The notes under the pieces were generated by a model that was not told the origin of the DNA, did not search any database, and saw only the letters and a program-made list of their open reading frames with translations. Shown here piece by piece: positions 43,770-51,958 of a stretch of DNA of 64,000 nucleotides (positions are counted from its first letter, which is position 1; each line of letters begins with the position of its first letter). The DNA is from Paenibacillus contaminans. Its GTDB lineage: Bacteria; Bacillota; Bacilli; Paenibacillales; NBRC-103111. The stretch spans positions 62,001 to 126,000 of the forward strand of contig NZ_QMFB01000008.1 of the NCBI RefSeq assembly GCF_003285015.1, in the 5' to 3' direction. Position numbers and translations under genes: made by a program.

Positions 43770-44675
43770 ATGTCGATCATAGACGTTAACGGAACCCGGC
43801 TGCACGTTCATGTTAAAGGATCGGGCATTCCGATCGTATTTATCCATCCGCCGCTGCTCGGCCAATCGGTATTCGCCTACCAGAAGGAGCAATTGCCGGA
43901 CATGTTCAAGGTCATTCTGTTCGATATTCGCGGACACGGCAAAAGCGCGCCGTCCGAGGCGCCGATCACATACCCGCTAATCGCGGAGGATACGGTCCGG
44001 CTTCTGGACGAGCTTGGGGTGGAAAAGGCTTTTATCGCCGGTTATTCGTCGGGAGGCTCGGTCGCGCTCGAAGCCATGCTCCGCTATCCCAGCCGGTTTT
44101 ACGGCGGAATTTTGATCAGCACGATGTCGGAGGTTAGCGATTGGCAGTTGAAAAGCCGTATCTATATGGGAACGAAGCTTGCGGCATGGGACGCCAAAAA
44201 GCTGCTCTCGTGGGTAATTGCGCGCGGCAATGCGGACCGGTCGGCTAGTTTCGCCAATATGTATAATTACGCCGTTCAGGATCATATGGTCAATGCCATG
44301 CAGTATTTCCGCTATAGTATGCGATACTCCTGCACGTCCCGCTTGCATGAAATCCGTCACCCGATGCTGCTGCTTTACGGAGAAGATGACCGGCGTTTTC
44401 GCCGTTATGCGGAAATCATCCATCGCGGACTGCCAAGAAGCACGCTGCTCTATATGAAGGGGACGCCGCATCAAATTCCAACGAAAGCAGCCTCGCGGAT
44501 GAACGGGTTGATCCAGTGTTGGATTACGGACAAGCTTGCCAATGAGCAGCCCTTTGAAGAATTGAAAGAAAAGGTACGGGAAGACGACAGTGCTGAATTT
44601 GCAGCGGTATGCTTCGATAACGAAAATGACGCCGGAGCGTTGCTGCCGGACAGGGACGAGGGGCGCCTGCATTAA
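43770..44675 (+). CDS. Alpha/beta hydrolase
   Basis: 301 aa from the ATG at 43770 (AAAGGAGGGG upstream). The oxyanion region is FIHPPLLG, the nucleophile elbow GYSSGG, the acid GEDDRRF and the His GTPHQIP. This is the standard catalytic set of the fold. The C-terminal 35 residues beyond the fold are acidic and variable. It stands alone between two terminators. Substrate unknown; esterase, lactonase or similar. Confidence 0.85.
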   Translation: MSIIDVNGTRLHVHVKGSGIPIVFIHPPLLGQSVFAYQKEQLPDMFKVILFDIRGHGKSAPSEAPITYPLIAEDTVRLLDELGVEKAFIAGYSSGGSVALEAMLRYPSRFYGGILISTMSEVSDWQLKSRIYMGTKLAAWDAKKLLSWVIARGNADRSASFANMYNYAVQDHMVNAMQYFRYSMRYSCTSRLHEIRHPMLLLYGEDDRRFRRYAEIIHRGLPRSTLLYMKGTPHQIPTKAASRMNGLIQCWITDKLANEQPFEELKEKVREDDSAEFAAVCFDNENDAGALLPDRDEGRLH

Positions 44676-44687
44676 AACGAGCAAAGA

Positions 44688-44730
44688 GACAAATTCGAAC
44701 CGGCAGGCCGGCGAGGAATTTGTCTTTTTT
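44688..44730 (+). terminator. Terminator after alpha/beta hydrolase gene
   Basis: AGACAAATTC (44688-44697) pairs with GAATTTGTCT (44715-44724), inner CCGGC/GCCGG, then T6. Confidence 0.88.
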
Positions 44731-44835
44731 GGTTTATTCTTGTGATTCGGGAACCTGAAAGTGGAATAAAAAGCATTTTGCTGCTCATACTACGGATACC
44801 TTTACCATATTCAGAAGGAAAATGGAGGTTTCAGC

Positions 44836-45603
44836 ATGGCGGAAGAGCATTCCAATCAACCGAGAGACGACTCCAGACGTAATTTTTTGCGTAATTCGAG
44901 CTTAGCGATCGGCGGACTCGTCGTAGGCGGCGTCGTCGGAACAGCCCTGACGGGAGGTTTTAAGAAGAAGGAAGAGGCAAAACCCGAAACGCCGGCACAA
45001 AATGAGAAGCCAAGCGTCAATTATAACCAGGCGCTTATGTTTTTTTCACAGGAGCAGTTTCGTTTGGCCGACGCGGCGGCGGAGCGGATTTTTCCGAAGG
45101 ACGATATCGGTCCGGGCGCCAAGGAGCTCGGCGTCGCCTTTTATATCGATCATCAGCTTGCAGGTCCTTGGGGAATGAATGCAAGAGACTATATGATCGG
45201 CCCCTTCTATAAGGCGGAAGCGACGCAAGGCTATCAATCAAGCTTCAAACGCCATGAATTGATTACGAACGGGTTAATGGCGATGAAAGAATACAGCCAG
45301 AAAAAATACTCGAAATCGTTCGAGGAGCTTGGCGAAGCCGAACAGGATGAAGTACTGAAGGTCCTCGAAAAGGGGGAAGAGGTGCAATCGTACGGCTTGT
45401 CCTCCAAGGTGTTCTTCAGCATGTTCCGCTCGCTGACAATCGAAGGCGTCTATGCCGATCCTCTATATGGCGGAAATCAAAATATGATGGGCTGGAAAAT
45501 GAAAAATTACCCCGGCGACCAAATGAGCTACTACAACGTTATCGAACAAGACGCACCGTTCCGTATAGAGCCGTCAAGCTTGCATAACCATATGAACCAT
45601 TAA
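44836..45603 (+). CDS. Gluconate 2-dehydrogenase subunit 3-like, Tat-exported
   Basis: 255 aa. The N-terminus has a twin-arginine signal (SRRNFLRNSSLAIGGLVVGG), then a Lys/Glu/Pro linker, then the subunit 3 domain (QEQFRLADAAAERIFPKDDIGPGAKELGVAFYID; FFSMFRSLTIEGVYADPLYGGN; GWKMKNYPGDQ). In known complexes this subunit carries the Tat signal for a catalytic GMC partner that has none. That partner is the next gene. ATGGAGG precedes the ATG. No cytochrome c subunit gene follows. Confidence 0.88.
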   Translation: MAEEHSNQPRDDSRRNFLRNSSLAIGGLVVGGVVGTALTGGFKKKEEAKPETPAQNEKPSVNYNQALMFFSQEQFRLADAAAERIFPKDDIGPGAKELGVAFYIDHQLAGPWGMNARDYMIGPFYKAEATQGYQSSFKRHELITNGLMAMKEYSQKKYSKSFEELGEAEQDEVLKVLEKGEEVQSYGLSSKVFFSMFRSLTIEGVYADPLYGGNQNMMGWKMKNYPGDQMSYYNVIEQDAPFRIEPSSLHNHMNH

Positions 45604-45615
45604 GGAGACATGAGC

Positions 45616-47337
45616 GTGGCTACGAAATTACCCAAAGTACCGGTTGTCATTGTCGGCGTGGGGTGGGCAGGCGGCATCATGGCCGCCGAGCTTACGAAAG
45701 CGGGCGTCAAGGTTGTCGGCTTGGAACGCGGGAAGGGCCGCAAAACCGAAGACTACTTCATGGTCCACGACGAACTGAGATATGCGCAGCGTTACGAGCT
45801 GATGCAGGATCTTTCGCGCGAGACGGTCACCTTCCGCAATACCGAGAAAGCTCGGGCCCTGCCTATGCGCACGTACGGTTCCTTCCTGCTCGGAGACGGT
45901 CTCGGCGGGGCGGGCGTTCACTGGAACGGTCAGCTGTTTCGCTTTCAGCCCTACGATTTTGAAATTTACTCAAAGACGGTCGAACGCTACGGAAAAACTA
46001 AAATTCCGGACGGCATGATCATTCAGGACTGGGGCATCACTTACGATGAGCTCGAGCCGTATTTCGACAAATTTGAAAAAATGGCCGGCATTTCCGGGGA
46101 GCCTGAGCAGAATCCGATGGTCGGCAAACGGTCCAGCCCGTTCCCGACGCCTCCGATGAAGAAGACTCCGGGGATAAAGATGTTCGAAGAGGCGGCCAAG
46201 AAGCTGGGTTATCACCCCTATATGATGCCTTCCGCGAATCTGTCGGATAATTATACGAACCCGGATGGCATATCTCGGGCGGCATGTCAGTACTGCTCCT
46301 TCTGCGAACGCTTCGGCTGCGAGTACGGGGCGAAAGCGGATCCTGTCGTTACGGTGCTGCCGGTTGCCGAGAAGACGGGCAATTTCGAACTGCGGACATT
46401 CTCGAACGTAACCAAGGTTCTGCACGACGGCCAAAAAGCGAGCGGTGTCGTTTATATCAACACGATGACGGGAGAAGAGTTCGAGCAGCCCGCCGACGTC
46501 GTCGTATTGGCGTCTTACGTATTCAACAACGTGAGGCTGCTGCTGACATCCAAGCTGGGCAAGCCGTATAATCCCGCGGATGGAAACGGGGTCATCGGAC
46601 GAAATTACGCTTACCAGATTCTCGGGGGCAGCACCGTAGGTTACTTTGATGATAAGGAATTCAATTCGTTCATGGGTGCCGGCGCGCTCGGCAGCTGTCT
46701 CGACGATTTCAATGCGGACAATTTCGACCACAAGGATCTGAATTTCATTCACGGCGCGAATATCAGCTATACGCAAACCGGTACGCGGCCGATTGCGGTG
46801 AATCCTACTCCGCAAGGGACGCCTAGCTGGGGGAAGGAATTCAAGCAAGCTTCGGTCAAGTATTGGAACCGCGTGCTTTCGGTCGGCGCGCAAGGCAGCA
46901 ACATGCCGTGGCGCCACCACTATATGGACCTCGATCCGGAGTACAAGGATGTAAACGGAATTCCGCTTATCCGGATTACATACGATTTCGAGGATCAGGA
47001 TCGCGAGATGGTCAAGTTTCTGGCGACGAAAACGGCGGCGATCATGAAAGAAATGAATCCGACGAAAATGGAAACGAGCGCAGCGATGACCAATTACAAC
47101 ATCGTGCCCTACCAATCGACGCATAATACCGGCGGCGTCGTAATGGGAGCCGATCCGAAAACATCCGCGGTTAATTCTTTCCTGCAAATGTGGGATGCGG
47201 AAAACGTATTCGTCGTAGGCGCATCGGCTTTCCCGCATAATAGCGGCTATAATCCGACGGGAACGATGACGGCGCTCTCTTACCGCGCGGCGGAAGGCAT
47301 CGCCAAATATTTGAAGCAGCCGGGATCGTTGGTATGA
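45616..47337 (+). CDS. GMC-family FAD dehydrogenase (gluconate/sugar dehydrogenase-like)
   Basis: 573 aa catalytic subunit. FAD motif VIVGVGWAGGIMAAEL near the N-terminus, LGGAGVHWNGQ, and the C-terminal FPHNSGYNPTGTMTALSYRAAE are those of periplasmic membrane-bound gluconate/2-ketogluconate/sorbitol dehydrogenase catalytic subunits. A CQYCSFCERFGC cluster of cysteines could bind a metal or Fe-S centre. It has no export signal and is presumably carried by its Tat partner. GTG at 45616 is preferred over the ATG at 45610, since AAGGAG is two bases from the latter. The stop overlaps tatC. Confidence 0.87.
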   Translation: MATKLPKVPVVIVGVGWAGGIMAAELTKAGVKVVGLERGKGRKTEDYFMVHDELRYAQRYELMQDLSRETVTFRNTEKARALPMRTYGSFLLGDGLGGAGVHWNGQLFRFQPYDFEIYSKTVERYGKTKIPDGMIIQDWGITYDELEPYFDKFEKMAGISGEPEQNPMVGKRSSPFPTPPMKKTPGIKMFEEAAKKLGYHPYMMPSANLSDNYTNPDGISRAACQYCSFCERFGCEYGAKADPVVTVLPVAEKTGNFELRTFSNVTKVLHDGQKASGVVYINTMTGEEFEQPADVVVLASYVFNNVRLLLTSKLGKPYNPADGNGVIGRNYAYQILGGSTVGYFDDKEFNSFMGAGALGSCLDDFNADNFDHKDLNFIHGANISYTQTGTRPIAVNPTPQGTPSWGKEFKQASVKYWNRVLSVGAQGSNMPWRHHYMDLDPEYKDVNGIPLIRITYDFEDQDREMVKFLATKTAAIMKEMNPTKMETSAAMTNYNIVPYQSTHNTGGVVMGADPKTSAVNSFLQMWDAENVFVVGASAFPHNSGYNPTGTMTALSYRAAEGIAKYLKQPGSLV

Positions 47338-48065
47338 ACATTCAGGACGATGTGATCGTCCATTTGACCGAACTGCGAAAGAGGCTGATCGTAGCCGGCG
47401 GCGCGTTTATGATCGCGCTTATACTCGGATTTTACGCGGCTCCCGATATTTTGCGCTATTTGAAGTCGCGTCCGCTGGCTAATCCGGTCGAATGGAACGT
47501 ATTCGCGTTTACGGACGGTTTGTTCGTCTATATGCGCTGCGCCTTTTTATTCGCGCTGCTGTTTACGCTGCCGGTCATTTTGTATCAAGTATGGGCTTTC
47601 GTAAGGCCGGGTTTGACCGAAGCGGAAGCGAAGGGGGCGCTGGTTTATGTTCCGGCATCGTTTCTATTGTTCGTGGCCGGCATATCGTTCAGCTACTATG
47701 TCGTATTTCCGATGATGATCCGGTTCATGACGACGATGAATCAAAGCATCGGAGCGGTGGAAACTTACGGGATCGACCGATACTTTTCCTTTTTGTTCAA
47801 TTTGATGCTGCCGCTAGGGCTGGCTTTCGAGATGCCTGTTGCCGCTTTGTTTTTGACGAGACTCGGCCTGCTTACCCCGCAGCGTCTGCGTCAAACGCGA
47901 AAATATGCTTATGTGGCGCTGGCGGTCATCGGCTCCTGCATATCGCCGCCGGATTTCGTCTCGCATCTCTCCGTGACGATTCCGCTTATCGTTTTATTCG
48001 AGTTCAGCGTGCTCGCATCCGGATGGTACGCCCGAAAAATCGCATTCCGGCAGGCTGTTTCATAG
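47334..48065 (+). CDS. tatC: Twin-arginine translocase subunit TatC
   Basis: 243-aa membrane protein with six helices, the signal-recognition part of the Tat translocase. HLTELRKRLI near residue 10 and FRPGLTEAE-type FVRPGLTEAEAKGA are conserved family motifs; the central YFSFLFNLMLPLGLAFEMP is also typical. The start overlaps the dehydrogenase stop by 4 bp, so it is translationally coupled to the cargo gene. This indicates a dedicated translocase. Confidence 0.93.
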   Translation: MNIQDDVIVHLTELRKRLIVAGGAFMIALILGFYAAPDILRYLKSRPLANPVEWNVFAFTDGLFVYMRCAFLFALLFTLPVILYQVWAFVRPGLTEAEAKGALVYVPASFLLFVAGISFSYYVVFPMMIRFMTTMNQSIGAVETYGIDRYFSFLFNLMLPLGLAFEMPVAALFLTRLGLLTPQRLRQTRKYAYVALAVIGSCISPPDFVSHLSVTIPLIVLFEFSVLASGWYARKIAFRQAVS

Positions 48066-48170
48066 CTGCAAAGGAGCGGGAAAGCGGCTGACAGACATAC
48101 GTTGCTTTCCCGACCTAAGCCTCCCGTTCCAAACCTCCGGGAGAAGCACTAACGGAAAGGAGGATGAAAC

Positions 48171-48359
48171 ATGTTCAACAATATTGGCGTTTCCGGGCTG
48201 GTCATTATTCTGCTCATTGCGCTCGTCGTGTTCGGTCCGGCCAAGCTGCCGCAGCTGGGGCGGGCGTTCGGCGATACGCTTCGCGAATTCCGAAATTCGA
48301 CCAAAGGCATCGTGGATGTCGAGGAAGACGAGAAGGAAGAGCCGAAACGAATTCAATAA
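48171..48359 (+). CDS. tatA: Twin-arginine translocase subunit TatA
   Basis: 62 aa. One membrane helix ([15 protein letters not shown]), the hinge [14 protein letters not shown] and an amphipathic helix, then an acidic/basic tail. Forms the protein-conducting pore with TatC. AAAGGAGGATGAAAC precedes the ATG. It closes the operon; a terminator follows. Confidence 0.92.
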   Translation: MFNNIGVSGLVIILLIALVVFGPAKLPQLGRAFGDTLREFRNSTKGIVDVEEDEKEEPKRIQ

Positions 48360-48373
48360 TCGTAAGGATTCTT

Positions 48374-48402
48374 AACCGTCAGGGCAAAGCTCTGGCGGTT
48401 TT
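48374..48402 (+). terminator. Terminator after tatA
   Basis: AACCGTCAGGGC with GCTCTGGCGGTT (two mismatched positions), then TTT. Confidence 0.75.
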
Positions 48403-48421
48403 AGCTTGTTATGGCATACCG

Positions 48422-49240
48422 TCAAGAAGAGGGAAGCTGCGACTTCGCTTTCGTCAGAATGCCTTCGATTTTACCTTCGAGGTTCAAAATATTTTGCTTA
48501 TGGCTGACGATTTGCCGGAATTGGGATACCAGATTAGCCAGCGAATCCGATGCGGGCTTGGCGGATCCGGCTTTAACGAGAGGTGTGAACGACTTCCAGC
48601 CGGAAGCGACGCTTTTCTTCACATTGCTCGCAGCGCTTTTCTCCGCTTTTATTTTCGTCTCGTGCGGACGGATGTCCTCGAGCATGGCGGATATTTTCTT
48701 CTGGGCGGAGGAGGCTGCATCCTTCGCTTTTTTGAGTGCAGCTTCTTTTCCTTTCATATCCAGCTTCGCCAACTGAACCGCTATCTTCATGCTTTCCGCT
48801 TGCATGCGGAATATGGCGCTTAAGTCTTTGTTCTTAAGCGAGCGGGCGGCGGCGACCTGTTTATTGACGGCCGTATAGGAGTCAAGCAGCGGCTTATAGC
48901 GCGCTTTCGTTTGCTCGACGTCTTTCTTCAATTTGTCCAGCTTGTCCGCATCGATTAATTTGATCTGCTTGCGGATGATCGTCTCGGCTTCTTCATTCCG
49001 GTAGTGAAGCGACTTAATAGCCGCCTCCATATCAATATCTTTCTGCTGCAGCGCAATGATTTCGCCGTATTGCTCTGTCAGCTTTCCTCTAAGCTTGCCG
49101 TCGTCGGCAGCCATTTTGTCGAAGGAGGTTTTCATCGTCGGAGAGAGCTCGTAAGTGGCTGCCCATGCTGCAACCGGGACAATCGCAGCGAGCAGAAGCG
49201 CAAGAACAAATACGAATAAGTGGCGAAGCGTAACCATCAT
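48422..49240 (-). CDS. Secreted coiled-coil protein
   Basis: 272 aa, family not recognised. A signal peptide (HLFVFVLALLLAAIVPVAAWAA) is followed by long Lys/Glu/Ala-rich heptad-like helices almost to the C-terminus (residues 35-200), without Cys. The AGGAGGAATGA site serves either of two adjacent ATGs (49240 or 49237). The protein probably acts at the cell surface, perhaps as a structural or wall-associated factor; this is inference. Confidence 0.72.
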   Translation of the reverse strand: MMVTLRHLFVFVLALLLAAIVPVAAWAATYELSPTMKTSFDKMAADDGKLRGKLTEQYGEIIALQQKDIDMEAAIKSLHYRNEEAETIIRKQIKLIDADKLDKLKKDVEQTKARYKPLLDSYTAVNKQVAAARSLKNKDLSAIFRMQAESMKIAVQLAKLDMKGKEAALKKAKDAASSAQKKISAMLEDIRPHETKIKAEKSAASNVKKSVASGWKSFTPLVKAGSAKPASDSLANLVSQFRQIVSHKQNILNLEGKIEGILTKAKSQLPSS

Positions 49241-49269
49241 TCATTCCTCCTGTCAGATGCGAATGCACA

Positions 49270-49321
49270 CAAAAAAGCACCGATAAGCAAAGCGAATTAC
49301 GCTTTGACTTAACGGTGCTTC
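49270..49321 (-). terminator. Terminator of the AraC gene
   Basis: AAGCACCG-A-TAAG pairs with CTTA-A-CGGTGCTT with an inner AAAGCG/CGCTTT stem; on the minus strand T6 follows. Confidence 0.8.
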
Positions 49322-49373
49322 CGCAGTCGCAACTGTATATTTGTAAATAATATAGCGTACATTTGTTCGCGTG

Positions 49374-50273
49374 TCAAGAGTGAACCGCAGCGGCTCGATT
49401 TTTAGCTGCCGTCCGGTATTCGCTCGGCGTCATTCCCTTTGATTCGCGGAAGACGCGCGAGAACGTCCGAAACGATTCGAAGCCGGCTTCGACGGCTACG
49501 TCCGTAATGCTCATATCGGTCGAGATGAGCAGGCTGGCGGCGCTTTCGACGCGCAGCTCATGCACGTAATCGAGGAAGCTTTTGCCGATATGCTCTTTAA
49601 ACGAGCGGCTTATATGCGGCACGCTAAGGCGAAATTTTTTGGACAGGTCGTCCAGTGTCAGCTTGCCGGTGTAGTGCGTATGCACGTGCTGGAGAATCGG
49701 CCAAATGGCCGCGTTCGGCTCCGTTCCGCTCCTAACGCTAGCGTCTTGCTCGCGCTCGGCTATACCGTTCCTGACAAACAACAGCAGCGCTTCGACAAGC
49801 TTAGCGCATAACAGGCTGTTCCGGCCCAATCTGGCCTCGCTTTCATATTCCGTCAGTAAATCTTCGCATATGGCGCTCATCCGCCGCGCGTCCGCTTCCG
49901 ACAACATGAAGATCGGCTGCAGCTCGGAGCCCGAGCGGAACAGAGGCCGATACCATTCGTGGTCGAAAGGCGATCCGATCAGCATATTGATGTCGAACAT
50001 ACAGCAAAACTTGCGTAACGTCTTGCCCGGCTCGCACTCGATCCGGTGCATATGATGGGTTTGCAGAAACGAAACGGTGCCCGGCCGCAGCGCGTAGCTG
50101 CGCCCGTTGATCGTTTCGAAGCCGGATCCTTCGAATATATAGGACAGCTCTACGAAGTCGTGATGATGCAGCGCCGTCTTTTCGATCGTATGAATCCCGA
50201 TGTAAAAAGGAAGCTGATCCTTCTTAATATCGAGCGCGGTAAGCAAATCCTGATATTCGGGATATATCGTCAC
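49374..50273 (-). CDS. AraC family transcriptional regulator
   Basis: 299 aa. N-terminal cupin sensor domain (HHHDFVELSYIFEGSGFETINGRSY, then LRPGTVSFLQTHHMHRIE) and C-terminal double helix-turn-helix (LTLDDLSKKFRLSVPHISRSFKEHIG; ISITDVAVEAGFESFRTFSRVFRESKGMTPSEYR-type). The GTG at 50273 is chosen because GGGAGG lies seven bases upstream. It is divergent from the aminotransferase gene and may regulate it in response to a sugar. Confidence 0.87.
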   Translation of the reverse strand: MTIYPEYQDLLTALDIKKDQLPFYIGIHTIEKTALHHHDFVELSYIFEGSGFETINGRSYALRPGTVSFLQTHHMHRIECEPGKTLRKFCCMFDINMLIGSPFDHEWYRPLFRSGSELQPIFMLSEADARRMSAICEDLLTEYESEARLGRNSLLCAKLVEALLLFVRNGIAEREQDASVRSGTEPNAAIWPILQHVHTHYTGKLTLDDLSKKFRLSVPHISRSFKEHIGKSFLDYVHELRVESAASLLISTDMSITDVAVEAGFESFRTFSRVFRESKGMTPSEYRTAAKNRAAAVHS

Positions 50274-50560
50274 GACCTGTCCTCCCAACGCATAAACGAG
50301 TTAATGGTTACTGCTATTATACAATCGTATTTCATACTCGTGCAGTACCTTTTGGGCGAACATGCTAAAAAATGGCCGATGCCATTTCTATTTTGGCATG
50401 TCTTCCGCACTTATTCCGTTTAGGATAATGGCTAGGAAAGCAGCTTCCAGTCAAACGCGTTCTTATGGCCCGTATAACGCCGGCGTGGGACTGAGCAACA
50501 TGCGCGCCGAAAGAGGCGCGCGTTTCGGAAAAGAGCGAGAACGAGAGGGGAATATAGGAT

Positions 50561-51775
50561 ATGGAAAAGCTAGCGATCGATGGTGGCGCGCCGGTGCGTA
50601 CAGAACCGTTTCCGGCATGGCCGATTTTTGACGAACTGGAGGAGCGGCTGCTTATTGAAGCGGTTCGTTCGGGGAAATGGGGCGGCGCCGGCGCCGTGAC
50701 GAACGATGCGTATGCAGCTAAGCTGCCCGAGTTCGAAAAAGCGTTCATGAAGCTGCAGGACGCTTCTTATGCCGTACCGGTCGTTAACGGTACGATCGCG
50801 ATTACAGCCGCTTTGCAGGCGGCAGGCGTGCAGCAGGGCGATGAGGTGATCATTCCGCCGTATACGTTCATTGCGACGGCGACCGCCGCTTTGCTCTACG
50901 GTGTCATTCCGGTATTCGTGGATGTGGAGGAAGATACGCTGCTTCTTGATCCGGAGAAGGTCGAGCAGGCGATAACGCCTCGCACGAAAGCGATCATAGC
51001 CGTTCATATCGGCGGAGCGCCGGCGGATCTGACAAGGCTGAAGGCGATTGCCGGCAAGCACAACCTGAAGCTGATCGAGGATTCGGCGCAGGCGGTCGGC
51101 GCACAGTGGGAAGGTCGCGGCGTGGGCGCGATCGGCGATTTGGGCACATTCAGCTTTCAGTCGAGCAAAAATGTGAACGCCGGCGAAGGCGGCGTTATTT
51201 TGACGAATGACAGAGACCTGTGGGAACAAGCATGGTCGTTCTGCAACGTCGGCCGTATTCCGGAAGGCGGCTGGTATCAGCACGAAAGATTCGGCCTGAA
51301 CCTGCGGATGACGGAGTTCCAGGCTGCCATACTGCTTGCGCAAATGACGCGCGTAGAAGAGCAAATGCAGCTGCGCGAGCGCAACGCCAAGCTATTGAAC
51401 GAGCAGCTGGGGGAAATCGGCGGCATTCAATTGCTGAAGCGCGATCCCCGCATCACTCGGCATGCATGGCATCTTTACATGTTCAAGCTTGATTCGGCGC
51501 TTACGGCGAAGGGCGGGAAGGCCGAGTTCCTTAAGAGGCTGCAAGCGGAAGGCATTCCGGCGAGCTCGGGGTATATTCCGCTGAACACCAACAAAGCGGT
51601 TGTCGAGAAAATTCGCCAATGGACGGGCGAAACGCGCATCAACGATTGTCCGGTGTGCGAGCGCCTTTGCGAGAAGGAAGTCGTCTGGCTGCATCAAAAT
51701 ATACTGCTTGCGGACGAACGAGCGATGTCCGACATTGCAAAAGCGGTGAAAAAAGTGGCCGGCTCTTTGGCTTAA
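50561..51775 (+). CDS. DegT/DnrJ/EryC1/StrS aminotransferase
   Basis: 404-aa PLP enzyme of the sugar aminotransferase family. The PLP lysine is in FQSSKNVNAGEGG and the aspartate in EDSAQAVGA; the N-terminal AIDGGAPVRTEPFPAWP is typical of StrS/AHBA-like subgroups acting on amino-sugar or inositol-type ketones. GAGAGGGGAATATAGG stands upstream. Single gene, no other sugar-nucleotide genes near, so the pathway is open; scyllo-inosamine-type or secondary metabolite roles are possible. Confidence 0.83.
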   Translation: MEKLAIDGGAPVRTEPFPAWPIFDELEERLLIEAVRSGKWGGAGAVTNDAYAAKLPEFEKAFMKLQDASYAVPVVNGTIAITAALQAAGVQQGDEVIIPPYTFIATATAALLYGVIPVFVDVEEDTLLLDPEKVEQAITPRTKAIIAVHIGGAPADLTRLKAIAGKHNLKLIEDSAQAVGAQWEGRGVGAIGDLGTFSFQSSKNVNAGEGGVILTNDRDLWEQAWSFCNVGRIPEGGWYQHERFGLNLRMTEFQAAILLAQMTRVEEQMQLRERNAKLLNEQLGEIGGIQLLKRDPRITRHAWHLYMFKLDSALTAKGGKAEFLKRLQAEGIPASSGYIPLNTNKAVVEKIRQWTGETRINDCPVCERLCEKEVVWLHQNILLADERAMSDIAKAVKKVAGSLA

Positions 51776-51830
51776 GCGCCCAATTATAGTGCGCGTTTAT
51801 AAAAACTTTCAACCGGTGCAAGACCAAATA

Positions 51831-51861
51831 CCGGCGCCCCCTGACGGGAGGCGCCGTTTTT
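51831..51861 (+). terminator. Terminator after aminotransferase gene
   Basis: CGGCGCC (51832-51838) pairs with GGCGCCG (51850-51856), then T5. Confidence 0.85.
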
Positions 51862-51958
51862 ACGTATTGAAAGACATACAGAAGTTTCATTGCCAACGCC
51901 GTCCGTTTATATGTTAGAATGGAGGGACAAACTTTGGAGCGGATGGAGTCTGTGCATT

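Noticed and set aside
45970..47238. 422-codon antisense frame in the GMC dehydrogenase gene
   Set aside because: Shadow of a high-GC coding strand; no ribosome site and no family resemblance. The same holds for long antisense frames in asnB (14836-15831), mntA (9156-10139) and dnaB (52106-52993).
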